A stretch of DNA of 64,000 nucleotides from Verrucomicrobiota bacterium (GTDB lineage Bacteria; Verrucomicrobiota; Verrucomicrobiia; Verrucomicrobiales; DEV007). Position numbers and translations under genes: made by a program. The stretch covers positions 1-64,000 of the forward strand of contig JAGWVU010000024.1 of the NCBI GenBank assembly GCA_018970725.1, read 5' to 3'. Under the pieces are notes generated by a model. That model was not told the origin of the DNA. It saw only the letters and a list, made by a program, of their open reading frames with translations, and searched no databases. Positions 52,133 through 62,765 of this stretch are shown here, piece after piece. Positions within the stretch are counted from its first letter, which is position 1; each line of letters starts with the position of its first letter.

Positions 52133-52516
52133 TCATTTTCGCTCGAGGATTTCCACTTCGTAGCCGTCCGGATCCGTCACGAACGCCATCTTGGATTTGG
52201 CTCCGGAGGGAAACGCCTCCCGCCAATCACCGGGCCAAACCTCGAGCCCCGCCTGTTCCAGGCCGTCGCAGTAGCTCATGATGTCGGGAACTCCGAGCGC
52301 CGTGTGCATCAGATCCTCGGGAAAAACCACTTTGAAGCCGGGCGAGTAACACAACTCCAGAAAATGGTCGTTCCCCTCCAAGTCCAGAAAGGCCAATTGA
52401 TTCCCCGCTGGAGACTTGTCCGTGCGCCGGTCCAAGCGGTAGCCCAGTTTCTCGTAGAACAGGATGCTGCGGTCCAAGTCCGCCACCCGGATGCGTGTGT
52501 GGAGAAATTTGATCAT
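52133..52516 (-). CDS. Glyoxalase I-like VOC protein
   Basis: This 127-residue protein is a VOC fold close to lactoylglutathione lyase GloA. Metal ligand positions are visible: His6 in MIKFLHTRIRVADLDRSI, Glu in FLELCYSPG, His in LMHTALGV and Glu in GYEVEILERK. It could detoxify methylglyoxal, with glutathione or another thiol. It lies 12 bp after hflC and ends the thiC-to-hflC run of genes. The following 188 bp (51945-52132) to the aldolase gene hold no other clear feature. Confidence 0.88.
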   Translation of the reverse strand: MIKFLHTRIRVADLDRSILFYEKLGYRLDRRTDKSPAGNQLAFLDLEGNDHFLELCYSPGFKVVFPEDLMHTALGVPDIMSYCDGLEQAGLEVWPGDWREAFPSGAKSKMAFVTDPDGYEVEILERK

Positions 52517-52528
52517 GACGTCGCCTGA

Positions 52529-53566
52529 CTATTTGTCCCTCAGAAACAAGGGAAGCTCCCCGTTCGGATCGAGGGCCGGGGTCCCCGCTTTCTTGCGGCT
52601 GGCCGGCTCCATCGACTTGAGGAATTGAAACACGTCGCTGTCGGTGGAGAGCACCAGCGTCGTATCCTGACCGTTGAGCGACCGGTAAACTTCCATCGTC
52701 TGGAGGAACTCGTAGAACTCCGCCGCATCCGGCGCGGAACTGTAAGCCTCCGCGTAGATCCGGGCCGCATCCGCATCCGCCTTCCCCTTGATCGTCTCCA
52801 CCTCCTTGTAAGCGGTGGACTCGATGTCCTTGAGTTCCCGATCTTTCTCCCCGAGGATCCGGTCCGCCTCGCCATCCCCTTCGGACCGGAATCTTTCCGC
52901 GATCCGGGCCCGCTCACTCACCATGCGGCTGTAAATCGTGGTCTCGACCTCCGGTTGATAGTTCACCCTTTTCAACTGCACGTCCAGCAACTCGATTCCC
53001 CAAGGCTTCGCCTTCAACTTTTCCACCGCCCGCGTCCGGATCTCCTCTTCGATCTTCGCCCGCCCGTAGCGGATCGCCCGGAGCTGGCTGGTCTCCCCGA
53101 GATTGCTGGACAGCACGTCCGTGATCTGAGCCTTGCGGTCCACCTCGGACCGGATGATCTCCGCGGCCTCGTGACTCCCCACTGTTTTGGGGATCTCGCT
53201 CCCCAGCACGTCATCGAGACGGGAGAGGGCGCTGCGGATGTCCCGCACGTTTTCCACGAAGGCCAGGGGATCGGAAATCCGCCAGCGTCCATAGGCGTCC
53301 ACGATGATGTTCGTCTTGTCCTTGGTCGGCATTTCCCGGGATGGCCCATCCCACTCGAGAACCCTCTTCTCCAGCCGCATCACCTGATGCACCACCGGGA
53401 GCTTGAAATGCAACCCGGCGCTGACCACCGGTTCACCGACCGGCAGCCCGCCTTGCGTGACAATGACTTGCTCGGTCATGTCCACGGTGTAAACGCCGTC
53501 GAACGCGACCAAAACCAGCAGCAGAAGCGCCGCGAGAAATCCCAAAGTGACGGGCCATTTGTTCAT
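52529..53566 (-). CDS. hflC: SPFH membrane protein HflC
   Basis: This 345-residue protein is an HflC-type prohibitin-like membrane protein. One N-terminal TM helix (VTLGFLAALLLLVLVAF) precedes the SPFH domain: FKLPVVHQVMRLEKRVLEWD, KTNIIVDAYGRWRISDPLAF, and GIELLDVQLKRVNYQPEVE, then a Glu/Arg coiled coil. HflKC forms a large cage around FtsH and modulates its proteolysis. It follows hflK by 3 bp. Confidence 0.93.
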   Translation of the reverse strand: MNKWPVTLGFLAALLLLVLVAFDGVYTVDMTEQVIVTQGGLPVGEPVVSAGLHFKLPVVHQVMRLEKRVLEWDGPSREMPTKDKTNIIVDAYGRWRISDPLAFVENVRDIRSALSRLDDVLGSEIPKTVGSHEAAEIIRSEVDRKAQITDVLSSNLGETSQLRAIRYGRAKIEEEIRTRAVEKLKAKPWGIELLDVQLKRVNYQPEVETTIYSRMVSERARIAERFRSEGDGEADRILGEKDRELKDIESTAYKEVETIKGKADADAARIYAEAYSSAPDAAEFYEFLQTMEVYRSLNGQDTTLVLSTDSDVFQFLKSMEPASRKKAGTPALDPNGELPLFLRDK

Positions 53567-53569
53567 GTC

Positions 53570-54550
53570 TTATTTTCCTCCGCTCGTTTCTCCTCCCAGC
53601 TGCAGCAGGGGCAGGGCCTGCGTTCCGCTTTCGTCAATGATCACTTTCCTCCCCATCCCGGGAAGAACCTCCCGCAACGTCTCCAGATAAATCCGGCGTT
53701 TCGTGATTTCCGGAGACCGCTTGTATTCGGTAAGCAAGGCCTTGAATTTGGCCACGTCCCCCTCCGCTTCGTTGACCCGCTTGGATTGATATCCCAACGC
53801 CTCGCTCACCATCTTCTGGGCCGTCCCCTTCATCCGGGGCACCGCCGTTTCGTAGTCCCTCTGGGCCACGTTGATCTTCTGCTGACGTTCCTGCTGCGCC
53901 TTGTTCACGTCGTTGAACGACGGTTGCACTTCCGCCGGCGGGTCCACGAAACGGAGCTGCACCAGATCAATCGCGATCCCCATGTCATAGGACTCCGCGA
54001 TTTCCCGGAGTTGACCGACCGCTTCCCGCTCAATCTCGTCTTTTCCCACGGTGATCACTTCGTCCACCGTCCGGTCGCCGATCACCGAACGCATGACCGC
54101 TTCGGACGCGTCCCGCAACGTCTGCTCGGGTTCGTGCACCTTGAAGAGATAAGAGAGCGCATCCCGGATGCTGTATTGCACCACCCACTGGACCAAAACG
54201 GCGTTCAGGTCCCCGGTCACCATGTTTTGTTCAAACTTCTGTTCCTCCCAACTGGATGTCTGGTATCGGTTGGTGCCGCCTTCCGTCCCGAACCCGAACT
54301 CCATTTTCATCTGCCGCCGCACCGGCACGACCGTGGCCTCCTCAATCCCGAGCGGCAGCTTGAAGTTGAATCCCCGATCCGCCTCCCGGATATATTTCCC
54401 AAACCGGGTCACGATCGCGACCGAGTCGACCGGAACGGTGTAGATGGAGCTCGCGACGCCCCAGACGACGAGGAGGGCCAGAATGCCGAAGGAGAGCTTC
54501 CCGACGGAGAGTTCAATCTGCGGAGCGGCGGAGTTTCGCGGGTTGGCCAT
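53570..54550 (-). CDS. hflK: SPFH membrane protein HflK
   Basis: This 326-residue protein is an HflK-type SPFH protein. A single TM helix (FGILALLVVWGVASSIYTV, about 18-37) is followed by VDSVAIVTRFGKYIREADRG, LNAVLVQWVVQYSIRDALSY, and GIAIDLVQLRFVDPPAEVQP, then helical repeats. It lacks the Gly-rich N-terminal leader of E. coli HflK and is shorter (419 there). It pairs with hflC directly downstream and lies 21 bp after a lipoprotein gene. Confidence 0.93.
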   Translation of the reverse strand: MANPRNSAAPQIELSVGKLSFGILALLVVWGVASSIYTVPVDSVAIVTRFGKYIREADRGFNFKLPLGIEEATVVPVRRQMKMEFGFGTEGGTNRYQTSSWEEQKFEQNMVTGDLNAVLVQWVVQYSIRDALSYLFKVHEPEQTLRDASEAVMRSVIGDRTVDEVITVGKDEIEREAVGQLREIAESYDMGIAIDLVQLRFVDPPAEVQPSFNDVNKAQQERQQKINVAQRDYETAVPRMKGTAQKMVSEALGYQSKRVNEAEGDVAKFKALLTEYKRSPEITKRRIYLETLREVLPGMGRKVIIDESGTQALPLLQLGGETSGGK

Positions 54551-54571
54551 GGCTTCAGGGGGTTGGAGAAT

Positions 54572-55039
54572 TCACTCGGATGGGTTGGCTCCGGTTGACG
54601 GACGATGCATCTCAAAAGTTCCCAGATTGCTGCGGGCGGAGCGGAACCCGGCTTTGAGATGATCCGGGGAGATCACCCCTTCGTGAGAATAGGTTCCCCA
54701 GGGAAACATCTTCTTGCTCCCTTCCACCCGGTAACTTCCATCCGGACGGGGTTGCAGGCCGCCCTCGACCCGGAACGAGGCCTTCATCCAACCCGCCCAG
54801 GTCGCCCAATACCGGAAGCTCAAGGTATCGGCGTCTTTCCGCTCCACCAAACAGCGCAACTTCCCGGTGTGCCCGTTCGCCGCGCTGGTCCATTCCCCGG
54901 TCCAAGCCCCGGTGACCTCGCCGGCAGCAGGCGCCCCGGCGGAAAGGCTCTGCTTCCATGCCCGGTCAAAACCAGGCGTGGCGCAGGAAACAAGCGCCAA
55001 AACCCAGCCCAACAGCATGAAACGAATGATTTTTTTCAT
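54572..55039 (-). CDS. Small lipoprotein, unknown function
   Basis: This 155-residue protein has a lipoprotein signal (MKKIIRFMLLGWVLALVSC, Cys at residue 19). The mature domain contains VTGAWTGEWTSAANGHTGKL, RYWATWAGWMKASFRVEGG and a final GVISPDHLKAGFRSARSNLG, a beta-barrel-like pattern in small periplasmic proteins. No function is recognised. It sits between thiC (18 bp) and hflK (21 bp), so it is likely part of their transcript. Confidence 0.78.
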   Translation of the reverse strand: MKKIIRFMLLGWVLALVSCATPGFDRAWKQSLSAGAPAAGEVTGAWTGEWTSAANGHTGKLRCLVERKDADTLSFRYWATWAGWMKASFRVEGGLQPRPDGSYRVEGSKKMFPWGTYSHEGVISPDHLKAGFRSARSNLGTFEMHRPSTGANPSE

Positions 55040-55057
55040 CGATCGGAACGTTTCGGT

Positions 55058-57040
<1,983 letters not shown>

Positions 57041-57071
57041 TCAACCGTTCATTCAACCGCTGCACACAACC

Positions 57072-57172
57072 GATCTCCCTGCGGCGGCATTACCCGCTTC
57101 AGGTTCAAAGGGTCCCCGGATCTCTCCGGGATCTCAGCCGACCGGTGAATATCCGGCTCCGCACCCCCGTCG
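57072..57172 (-). promoter_or_regulatory. TPP riboswitch upstream of thiC
   Basis: On the minus strand the thi-box is easily read: GGGGGTGC near 57161-57168, GGCTGAGA at about 57133-57140 and ACCCTTTGAACCTGA near 57100-57115, followed by GGGTAATGCCG and GCAGGGA ending near 57074. These are the conserved helices and loops of the TPP aptamer. It ends about 100 bp before the thiC start. Expected action is repression of thiC by thiamine pyrophosphate. The 309-bp gap holds also the beginning of the divergent lptF gene's leader. Confidence 0.95.
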
Positions 57173-57282
57173 CTAGGGTAAGTCTACGCCGCCCCCCGGC
57201 GAAGTCAATGCCGGGCCGTCGCCTCGACTCATAGAGTGTTTGCCAGGTAGTCCCCGCCGGTGCAGAATCCGCCTCATCCTCC

Positions 57283-58416
57283 ATGCTGAAGATTTTCGAC
57301 CGTTACCTCGGCAAACAGCTCGTCTCCTCCACGTTTTTCGCCGTGTTCGTCCTCAGCATGGTCCTCGTGCTGGGCAACGTGTTCCAAAAGCTCATCTCGA
57401 AGCTCGACAAACACCCCGAACTCGGCTGGGGCTTCGTCCTCGAGTTCATGGTCAACGTGCTCCCGTTCTCCCTCATCTTCACCATCCCCTGGGGCATGCT
57501 GACCTCCATCCTGCTCATTTACGGACGCCTTTCCGCCGACAACGAACTGACCGCCCTCCGCATGGCCGGGATGAGCATGGGCCGCATTTGCGCCCCGGTT
57601 TTCACCGTCGGGCTCATCGCCACCGCCGCGTCTTTCTGGCTCAACACCGACCTCGCCCCCAAATCCCAGTCGAGAATCGCCCAAGCCTTCTTTCGCATCG
57701 CCACCCAAAATCCCGGGGCCATGTTCGTCAATGACGAGGTCATCAACACCCTCCCCGGTTATCTGCTCTACACCGAGGAACGGCAACTGCTGGACGATGG
57801 CTCCGGACGTTACCGGCTCAAGAATCTCCAGATGGTCAAGCTCAGCGGAAGGGCCATGCCCGACATTTTCATCCGCGCCGCCGAGGGCGTCATCGGATTC
57901 GATCCGGGAAATCTCGATGATCTCATCATGGAACTCGAGGACGCCCACATCGAAAAGGCGGAGAGCGACGAAAAGTCCGAGTTCCAACTCCATCATTACG
58001 TGAAGCCGGGCCATGCCACTTTGCAGATTTCCCTCGCCGAGCTCCGGGACCGGCACCGGAAATCGAAGCCCAGCTTCATGACCCTCTCCGAATTGCGCCA
58101 GAAAACGGCCGGGGAACTCGATCCCGTCCTCAAATCCTCTTACCGGACGGAGATGCACAAGCGCCTTTCCCTCTCTCTCGCCTGTATTACGTTTTGCCTC
58201 GTCGGCGTGCCGCTCGGCGTCACCGCCCAGCGCCGTGAAACCTCGATCGGGTTCGCCCTGAGCATGATCATCGCCATCTGTTATTTCGTATTCATCATCG
58301 TCGCGGACTCCTTCTCCAACACCCCCGCCGCTTATCCGCACCTTCTCATGTGGCTGCCGAACGTGGTTTTCATGAGCCTCGGCGCGGTGATGTTCGCCCG
58401 CCTGAGCCGCAAGTGA
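57283..58416 (+). CDS. LptF/LptG family permease
   Basis: This 377-residue membrane protein is a YjgP/YjgQ-family permease of the lipopolysaccharide transport ATP-binding complex LptBFG. TM segments lie at both ends (about 15-35, 57-77, 98-118, then 290-310, 320-340 and 350-370), enclosing a periplasmic beta-jellyroll. Characteristic parts are IFDRYLGKQLVSSTFFAVFV and ENELTALRMAGMS-like NELTALRMAGMSMGRIC. The second permease and lptB are not adjacent. Its stop overlaps the nuclease gene's GTG start. Confidence 0.92.
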   Translation: MLKIFDRYLGKQLVSSTFFAVFVLSMVLVLGNVFQKLISKLDKHPELGWGFVLEFMVNVLPFSLIFTIPWGMLTSILLIYGRLSADNELTALRMAGMSMGRICAPVFTVGLIATAASFWLNTDLAPKSQSRIAQAFFRIATQNPGAMFVNDEVINTLPGYLLYTEERQLLDDGSGRYRLKNLQMVKLSGRAMPDIFIRAAEGVIGFDPGNLDDLIMELEDAHIEKAESDEKSEFQLHHYVKPGHATLQISLAELRDRHRKSKPSFMTLSELRQKTAGELDPVLKSSYRTEMHKRLSLSLACITFCLVGVPLGVTAQRRETSIGFALSMIIAICYFVFIIVADSFSNTPAAYPHLLMWLPNVVFMSLGAVMFARLSRK

Positions 58417-59360
58417 ACTCCACCTTCCCACGAAGACTCGCCAAACGACTGCTTGCAAACCCATCTGTTTCCAAGAACAGTGAGCGGGTGCCCCCTTCTG
58501 CTCTTCTGCTTTTCCTCGCTCTGGCCGCTCTGGTCGCGCGGGCCGCAGAACCCGCGGCGTTGATCGAAATCGCCCCCTGCAGGTTCCAGGATGAGCCTTG
58601 GGCTGATGGCGACAGCTTCCCTGTGCTCAAACCGGACGGGAGCCCCATCACGATCCGGCTCTACGGGGTCGATTGCGTCGAAACCCATGTGGCCGGGGAT
58701 GAATCCAACGCCCGCCGGTTGCGTGACCAACGCCGCTTTTTCGGCGTCGAGGACATCGAAGCCGCCCAGCAATTCGGGTTTGCGGCCAAGGAAAAAACCC
58801 GGGAATTGCTGGCGCGGCCGTTCCAGGTCCACACCGCTTTTGCCGACGGCCGGGGAGACCCCCAGTATCAACGGGTCTACGCCTTCGTGACGCTCTGGGA
58901 TGGGAGCGATCTGGCCGAGACTTTGGTCCGCATGGGTTTGGCGCGCGCCTTCGGCGTCTGCCGCGAACGACCGGACGGCATGACCGGGGAAGAGTGGCAG
59001 AAAAGCCTCGAGGACCTCGAACTGCTTGCCAGCAAGCGGGGCGAGGGGATCTGGTCCATCACCAATTGGGACAAGCTGACCGAGGAACGCCGTGATTTGC
59101 GCGCCGAGGAAGCGGAGCTCGAGCGCGTTCAAGGAACCTCCAAGCTGGGCGAGGGCAGCACCCTCGAGCTGAACTCGGCCGCCCGTGACGAATTGATGCA
59201 ATTGCCGGGAGTCGGCGAGACCACCGCTCTGGCCATCATTGAAAATCGCCCCTACAGCTCCGTCGATGACCTGCTCCGGGTGCCCCACATCGGCCCGGGA
59301 AAGCTGGAAAAAATCCGCCCTTTTCTCCGGATTCATCCCTCCCCCAACACAGTCCCTTGA
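58413..59360 (+). CDS. Secreted thermonuclease-like protein with C-terminal ComEA-type HhH domain
   Basis: This protein (315 residues from GTG 58413) has a hydrophobic signal-like stretch (LLLFLALAALVARAAEP), then an SNase-type OB fold with ITIRLYGVDCVETHVAGDES, LLARPFQVHTAFADGRGDP and ETLVRMGLARAFGVCRERP. After about residue 245 it has a helix-hairpin-helix repeat: STLELNSAARDELMQLPGVG and VDDLLRVPHIGPGKLEKIRP, like ComEA. Such a mix could cut and bind DNA outside the cytoplasm. GTG 58413 overlaps the lptF stop (GTGA); GTG 58488 is an alternative that gives a standard signal peptide. Confidence 0.87.
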   Translation: MNSTFPRRLAKRLLANPSVSKNSERVPPSALLLFLALAALVARAAEPAALIEIAPCRFQDEPWADGDSFPVLKPDGSPITIRLYGVDCVETHVAGDESNARRLRDQRRFFGVEDIEAAQQFGFAAKEKTRELLARPFQVHTAFADGRGDPQYQRVYAFVTLWDGSDLAETLVRMGLARAFGVCRERPDGMTGEEWQKSLEDLELLASKRGEGIWSITNWDKLTEERRDLRAEEAELERVQGTSKLGEGSTLELNSAARDELMQLPGVGETTALAIIENRPYSSVDDLLRVPHIGPGKLEKIRPFLRIHPSPNTVP

Positions 59361-59425
59361 CATCCTCGACAAAAGGGGCGACCTACTCCGCCCGTTTTCG
59401 AACCCTGCGAACCATTCCTGCCGCC

Positions 59426-59917
59426 ATGGCCCACACCGAAGTCATCCTCCGCGAAAAAGTCGTCAACCTTGGTTCCGAGGGCGATGTCGTCCGGGTCCGC
59501 CGCGGTTACGCCCGCAATTTCCTCGTTCCCCACGGCAAGGCTTTCGAAGCCACCAAGGGCAACCTCCGCAATCTCGAGTCCCTCAAGAAAAAACGCGCCG
59601 CCCGCGAAGCCGCCGAACTCGAGGAAGCCGAGAAGATCGCCAGCAAGATCCGCCGCGTGAAACTCGAACTCGAATTGCAAACCGGTGCCACCGGCAAGGC
59701 TTTCGGGTCCATCTCCCTCAACGACGTGGTCAAGGCCCTCGAAGAGAAGATCAACGAGAAGATCGACCGCCATCTCATCCACATGGAGAAGCCGATCAAG
59801 TCGACCGGCCAATTCGACATCCCCGTCAAGCTCCATCCCGAAGTCACCGTCGATATCAAGATGATCGTCAGGACCGCCGGTGGCGTCGAAGTCCCCGCCG
59901 AGGATCAGGAAGGCTGA
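59426..59917 (+). CDS. rplI: 50S ribosomal protein L9
   Basis: This 163-residue protein is L9. The N-terminal domain shows TEVILREKVVNLGSEGDVVR and VRRGYARNFLVPHGKAFEAT, and a long helix (LESLKKKRAAREAAELEEAE) links it to the C-terminal domain ending VDIKMIVRTAGG. The start is ATG 59426; the frame is open back to 59357. It is not in the usual rpsF-rpsR cluster, and lies 9 bp before avtA, which is therefore likely co-transcribed. Confidence 0.95.
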   Translation: MAHTEVILREKVVNLGSEGDVVRVRRGYARNFLVPHGKAFEATKGNLRNLESLKKKRAAREAAELEEAEKIASKIRRVKLELELQTGATGKAFGSISLNDVVKALEEKINEKIDRHLIHMEKPIKSTGQFDIPVKLHPEVTVDIKMIVRTAGGVEVPAEDQEG

Positions 59918-59926
59918 TCCGGCCCC

Positions 59927-61249
59927 ATGTTCCCCCGCAGCCGGCTCGCATCCCGGATCGCCCACCGCTCCGGCATCCTCGAGCTGATGGAGGACCTCGG
60001 CTCCGCCCTGGCTTCCGGGAGTTCCGATGTTGTGATGATGGGCGGCGGCAATCCCGCCCGGATTCCCGATGTCGAAGCCATCTGGGCACGGATTCTCACC
60101 GGGTTGACCGAAGATCCGGTAGCCCTCGGCCCCCTGCTCGGGAATTATGATCCTCCGGCCGGCAACCCGGGATTCCGCGCGGATTTGGCCCAATTCCTCA
60201 ACCGGTCCTGCGGTTGGGAGATCGGGCCCGAAAACATTGCCGTGACCCCGGGCGGACAAACCGCGTTCTTTTACCTCCTCAATCTCTTCGGAGGGCGCGG
60301 CGCCGGAGAAGATCAGCCGACCCGCAAGATCCTCCTTCCCCTTGCTCCCGAATACATCGGCTATGCCGACCAAGGTCTCGAGCCCGACTTCTTCGTCGCC
60401 TGCCCGGGCAAAATCAAAAAGACCCGGCCCCACCGCTTCAAATATCACATCGATTTCGACCAACTCCGGATCACGCCGGAGATCGGCGCGATCTGCCTCT
60501 CTCGCCCCACAAACCCGAGCGGCAATGTGGTGACCCGGGGGGAATTGGAACGTCTCGCCTCTCTCGCATCGGCCCACGGCATCCCCCTCTTGCTGGACAA
60601 TGCCTATGGTCTGCCCTTCCCCGGAGTGGTTTACACCAACGCAGAGCCTTTCTGGCATCCCAATGTGATCCAGACTCTCAGCCTCTCCAAACTCGGACTC
60701 CCGGGCACTCGAACCGGTTTTGTCGTCGGTCCGCCGGACGTCATCCGCGAGATTGCCGCCCTGAACGCCGTCGTGGGATTGGCCAACAACAATCTGGGAC
60801 AGTTCATCGCGAGATCCTTGCTCCAGTCCGGTGAACTGGAGACCCTCTGCCGCAATTTCATCCGTCCCTTCTATCAACACCGCTGCCTGGAGGCCCTGGC
60901 ACTCATCGACCGGGAACTGGACGGCCTGCCGTATCGTGTCCATGAACCGGAAGGAGCCTTTTTCCTCTGGCTCTGGCTTGAAGACTGCCCCCTGACGAGC
61001 CGGGAACTGTACCTCGGCCTGAAAGAACGCGGGGTGATTGTCGTTCCGGGGAACTACTTTTTTTACGGAATGCCCGGGGAATCCCCCCACCAGCGGCAAT
61101 GTCTCCGCCTGTCCTACACCCAACCGCCGGAGGTTTTGGCCAAGGGAATCGGCATTCTCGGAGCCTGGCTCCGGACTCTCCATGCCGCCCGCCCCCGCCG
61201 GAAGCGTCAGCGAAGCGCAGGATCGGGCGAAAGCGATTCCGCGGACTGA
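59927..61249 (+). CDS. avtA: Valine--pyruvate aminotransferase AvtA
   Basis: This 440-residue class I aminotransferase interconverts valine and pyruvate with 2-ketoisovalerate and alanine. It shows DVVMMGGGNPARIPDVEAIW, the NYDPPAGNPGFRADLAQFLN segment, ENIAVTPGGQTAFFYLLNLF, CLSRPTNPSGNVVTRGELER, LLLDNAYGLPFPGV and PLP Lys255 in LSLSKLGLPGTRTGFV. It starts 9 bp after rplI. Its last 43 bases overlap the converging STN-like gene; the C-terminal 25 residues are charged and probably not part of the fold. Confidence 0.94.
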   Translation: MFPRSRLASRIAHRSGILELMEDLGSALASGSSDVVMMGGGNPARIPDVEAIWARILTGLTEDPVALGPLLGNYDPPAGNPGFRADLAQFLNRSCGWEIGPENIAVTPGGQTAFFYLLNLFGGRGAGEDQPTRKILLPLAPEYIGYADQGLEPDFFVACPGKIKKTRPHRFKYHIDFDQLRITPEIGAICLSRPTNPSGNVVTRGELERLASLASAHGIPLLLDNAYGLPFPGVVYTNAEPFWHPNVIQTLSLSKLGLPGTRTGFVVGPPDVIREIAALNAVVGLANNNLGQFIARSLLQSGELETLCRNFIRPFYQHRCLEALALIDRELDGLPYRVHEPEGAFFLWLWLEDCPLTSRELYLGLKERGVIVVPGNYFFYGMPGESPHQRQCLRLSYTQPPEVLAKGIGILGAWLRTLHAARPRRKRQRSAGSGESDSAD

Positions 61250-61728
61250 TTGGACGACAAGGTGCCAAGCGGAGCCGGCGGCGCATAAGTGCCGGGGGAC
61301 GCCTGACGACCACGGACGATGACCTGGCTCGGCTGCCCGCTCACCATTTCCACGGTCATGTCCACCTGGAAAAAGTCCGAGATCTCCTTGAGAATCTCAC
61401 GTCGGCTGATCGAGGACGATACCAGATTCAGCACCGGAGCATTGGGCGGAAGGTTCTCCAGCTTGTATCGAATCTCGGAGATCGGCTGCTGATCAAACAC
61501 CATGCTCAGGGGCATGTTTTCGTAACGAATTTTGAAGCGCTCGTCCATCCACTGCTCCAGCGGAGGGTAATTCGTCACAAGGAACCCGATCGCGCCTGAA
61601 CCCGCCGCGGCCCCAGGCGGTTGGACATCACCCGAAGCGGCGGAAGATCCGTCCGAACCGGTGCTCTCACAACCGACGCTGACGAGCGCACCAATGGCCA
61701 ACAAGGCTGCCAACGGAGTGAATTTCAT
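61207..61728 (-). CDS. Lipoprotein with STN/secretin N-domain-like region
   Basis: This 173-residue protein has a lipobox (LAAL... then VSVGCEST, Cys at residue 20), a Ser/Gly/Ala linker, and a domain with FKIRYENMPLSMVFDQQPIS and SRREILKEISDFFQVDMTVE ending in VIVRG. The pattern resembles the STN or N0 domain of secretins and TonB-linked proteins. No secretin channel gene is near it, so the partner is unclear. It overlaps avtA by 43 bp in the convergent direction. Confidence 0.7.
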   Translation of the reverse strand: MKFTPLAALLAIGALVSVGCESTGSDGSSAASGDVQPPGAAAGSGAIGFLVTNYPPLEQWMDERFKIRYENMPLSMVFDQQPISEIRYKLENLPPNAPVLNLVSSSISRREILKEISDFFQVDMTVEMVSGQPSQVIVRGRQASPGTYAPPAPLGTLSSNQSAESLSPDPALR

Positions 61729-61879
61729 GATCGAGGACCACCCTCACAACTCCCCCCCGAAAAGTCAATCGCGAACTCCCGACAATTTATAATGACAAAC
61801 CTTCCACCGCCCCGTCCGCCCTCGCAATATTGCAGGACCGGCGGTTGCGCTTCCCGTCCTCTCCGCGAGGATGCCCCCC

Positions 61880-62746
61880 ATGAATCTCTCTCCCCTCCCC
61901 GTCGGCTCCCGGGTCTCGTCCTGGGGCGAAGGCCCCCTCTGGTGGCAGGACCATCTCTACTACGTGGACATCGAGTCCCACGAGGTCGTCCGTTTCGATC
62001 CCCTCTCCGGCGCGGAGACGGTTTGGCAGGCCGGGGAACGCGTCGGCTGTGTCGTGCCCCGCTCCGGGGGAGGCCTCGTGATCGCGGGAGACCATGGCTT
62101 TTCCTTCCTCGATCCCCTCTCCGGAGCCAAATCGCCCATCGCCGATCCCGAACCCGACAAGAAACCGGACAACCGCTTCAACGACGGCAAATGCGACCCC
62201 GCCGGGCGCTTCTGGGCCGGCACCATCAGCACCGTCAGGAAGACCGGCGACGCCCGGCTCTATCGACTCGATCCCGATCTCCGCGTCTCAGAATGCTTCG
62301 GCCCGGTGACCAACTCCAACGGGATCTGCTGGAACGCCGCCGCGGACACCCTGTATTACATCGACACTCCGACCCGCAAGGTCCTCGCCTTCGATTACGA
62401 CCTCGCCACCGGCTCGATCACCTCGCCGCGCGCCGTCGTGGATACCGCCGCGCTGGGACTCGAGGGTTCCCCGGACGGGATGACGATCGACTGGCTCGGG
62501 CATCTCTGGGTCGCCATGTGCCACGGCGGATGCGTCGTCTGTTTGGATCCGGCCAACGGCAAGATGCTGGAGAGCATCCGCTATCCCTGCGTGGAAACCA
62601 CCGCTCCGGCTTTCGGCGGTCCGGACTTGCGCACGCTCTATGTCACCACCGGCATCAAGAAGGGTCTCGAAGAACCGTTGGCGGGAAGACTCTTCGCCGT
62701 GGAACTTCCCGTGCGCGGCATGCCCGCCCACGCCTTCGCGGGCTGA
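61880..62746 (+). CDS. SMP-30/gluconolactonase family protein (second copy)
   Basis: This 288-residue propeller protein (or 291 from the ATG at 61871) has metal-binding features: Glu in SSWGEGPLWWQDHLYYVDIE, NRFNDGKCDPAGRFWAGTIS, TNSNGICWNAAADTLYYID and EGSPDGMTIDWLGHLWVAMC. The start ATG 61880 is chosen because GAGG lies 9 bases before it; the earlier ATG directly follows that GAGG. It resembles the 24589 copy in the same motifs and could open another sugar lactone. It converges with the AraC gene (19 bp between the stop codons). Confidence 0.9.
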   Translation: MNLSPLPVGSRVSSWGEGPLWWQDHLYYVDIESHEVVRFDPLSGAETVWQAGERVGCVVPRSGGGLVIAGDHGFSFLDPLSGAKSPIADPEPDKKPDNRFNDGKCDPAGRFWAGTISTVRKTGDARLYRLDPDLRVSECFGPVTNSNGICWNAAADTLYYIDTPTRKVLAFDYDLATGSITSPRAVVDTAALGLEGSPDGMTIDWLGHLWVAMCHGGCVVCLDPANGKMLESIRYPCVETTAPAFGGPDLRTLYVTTGIKKGLEEPLAGRLFAVELPVRGMPAHAFAG

Positions 62747-62765
62747 GCGCGCCCGGCGTTTCCCG

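Noticed and set aside
53570-54598. Plus-strand frame running over hflC and hflK
   Set aside because: Antisense shadow; HflK and HflC are both complete on the minus strand.
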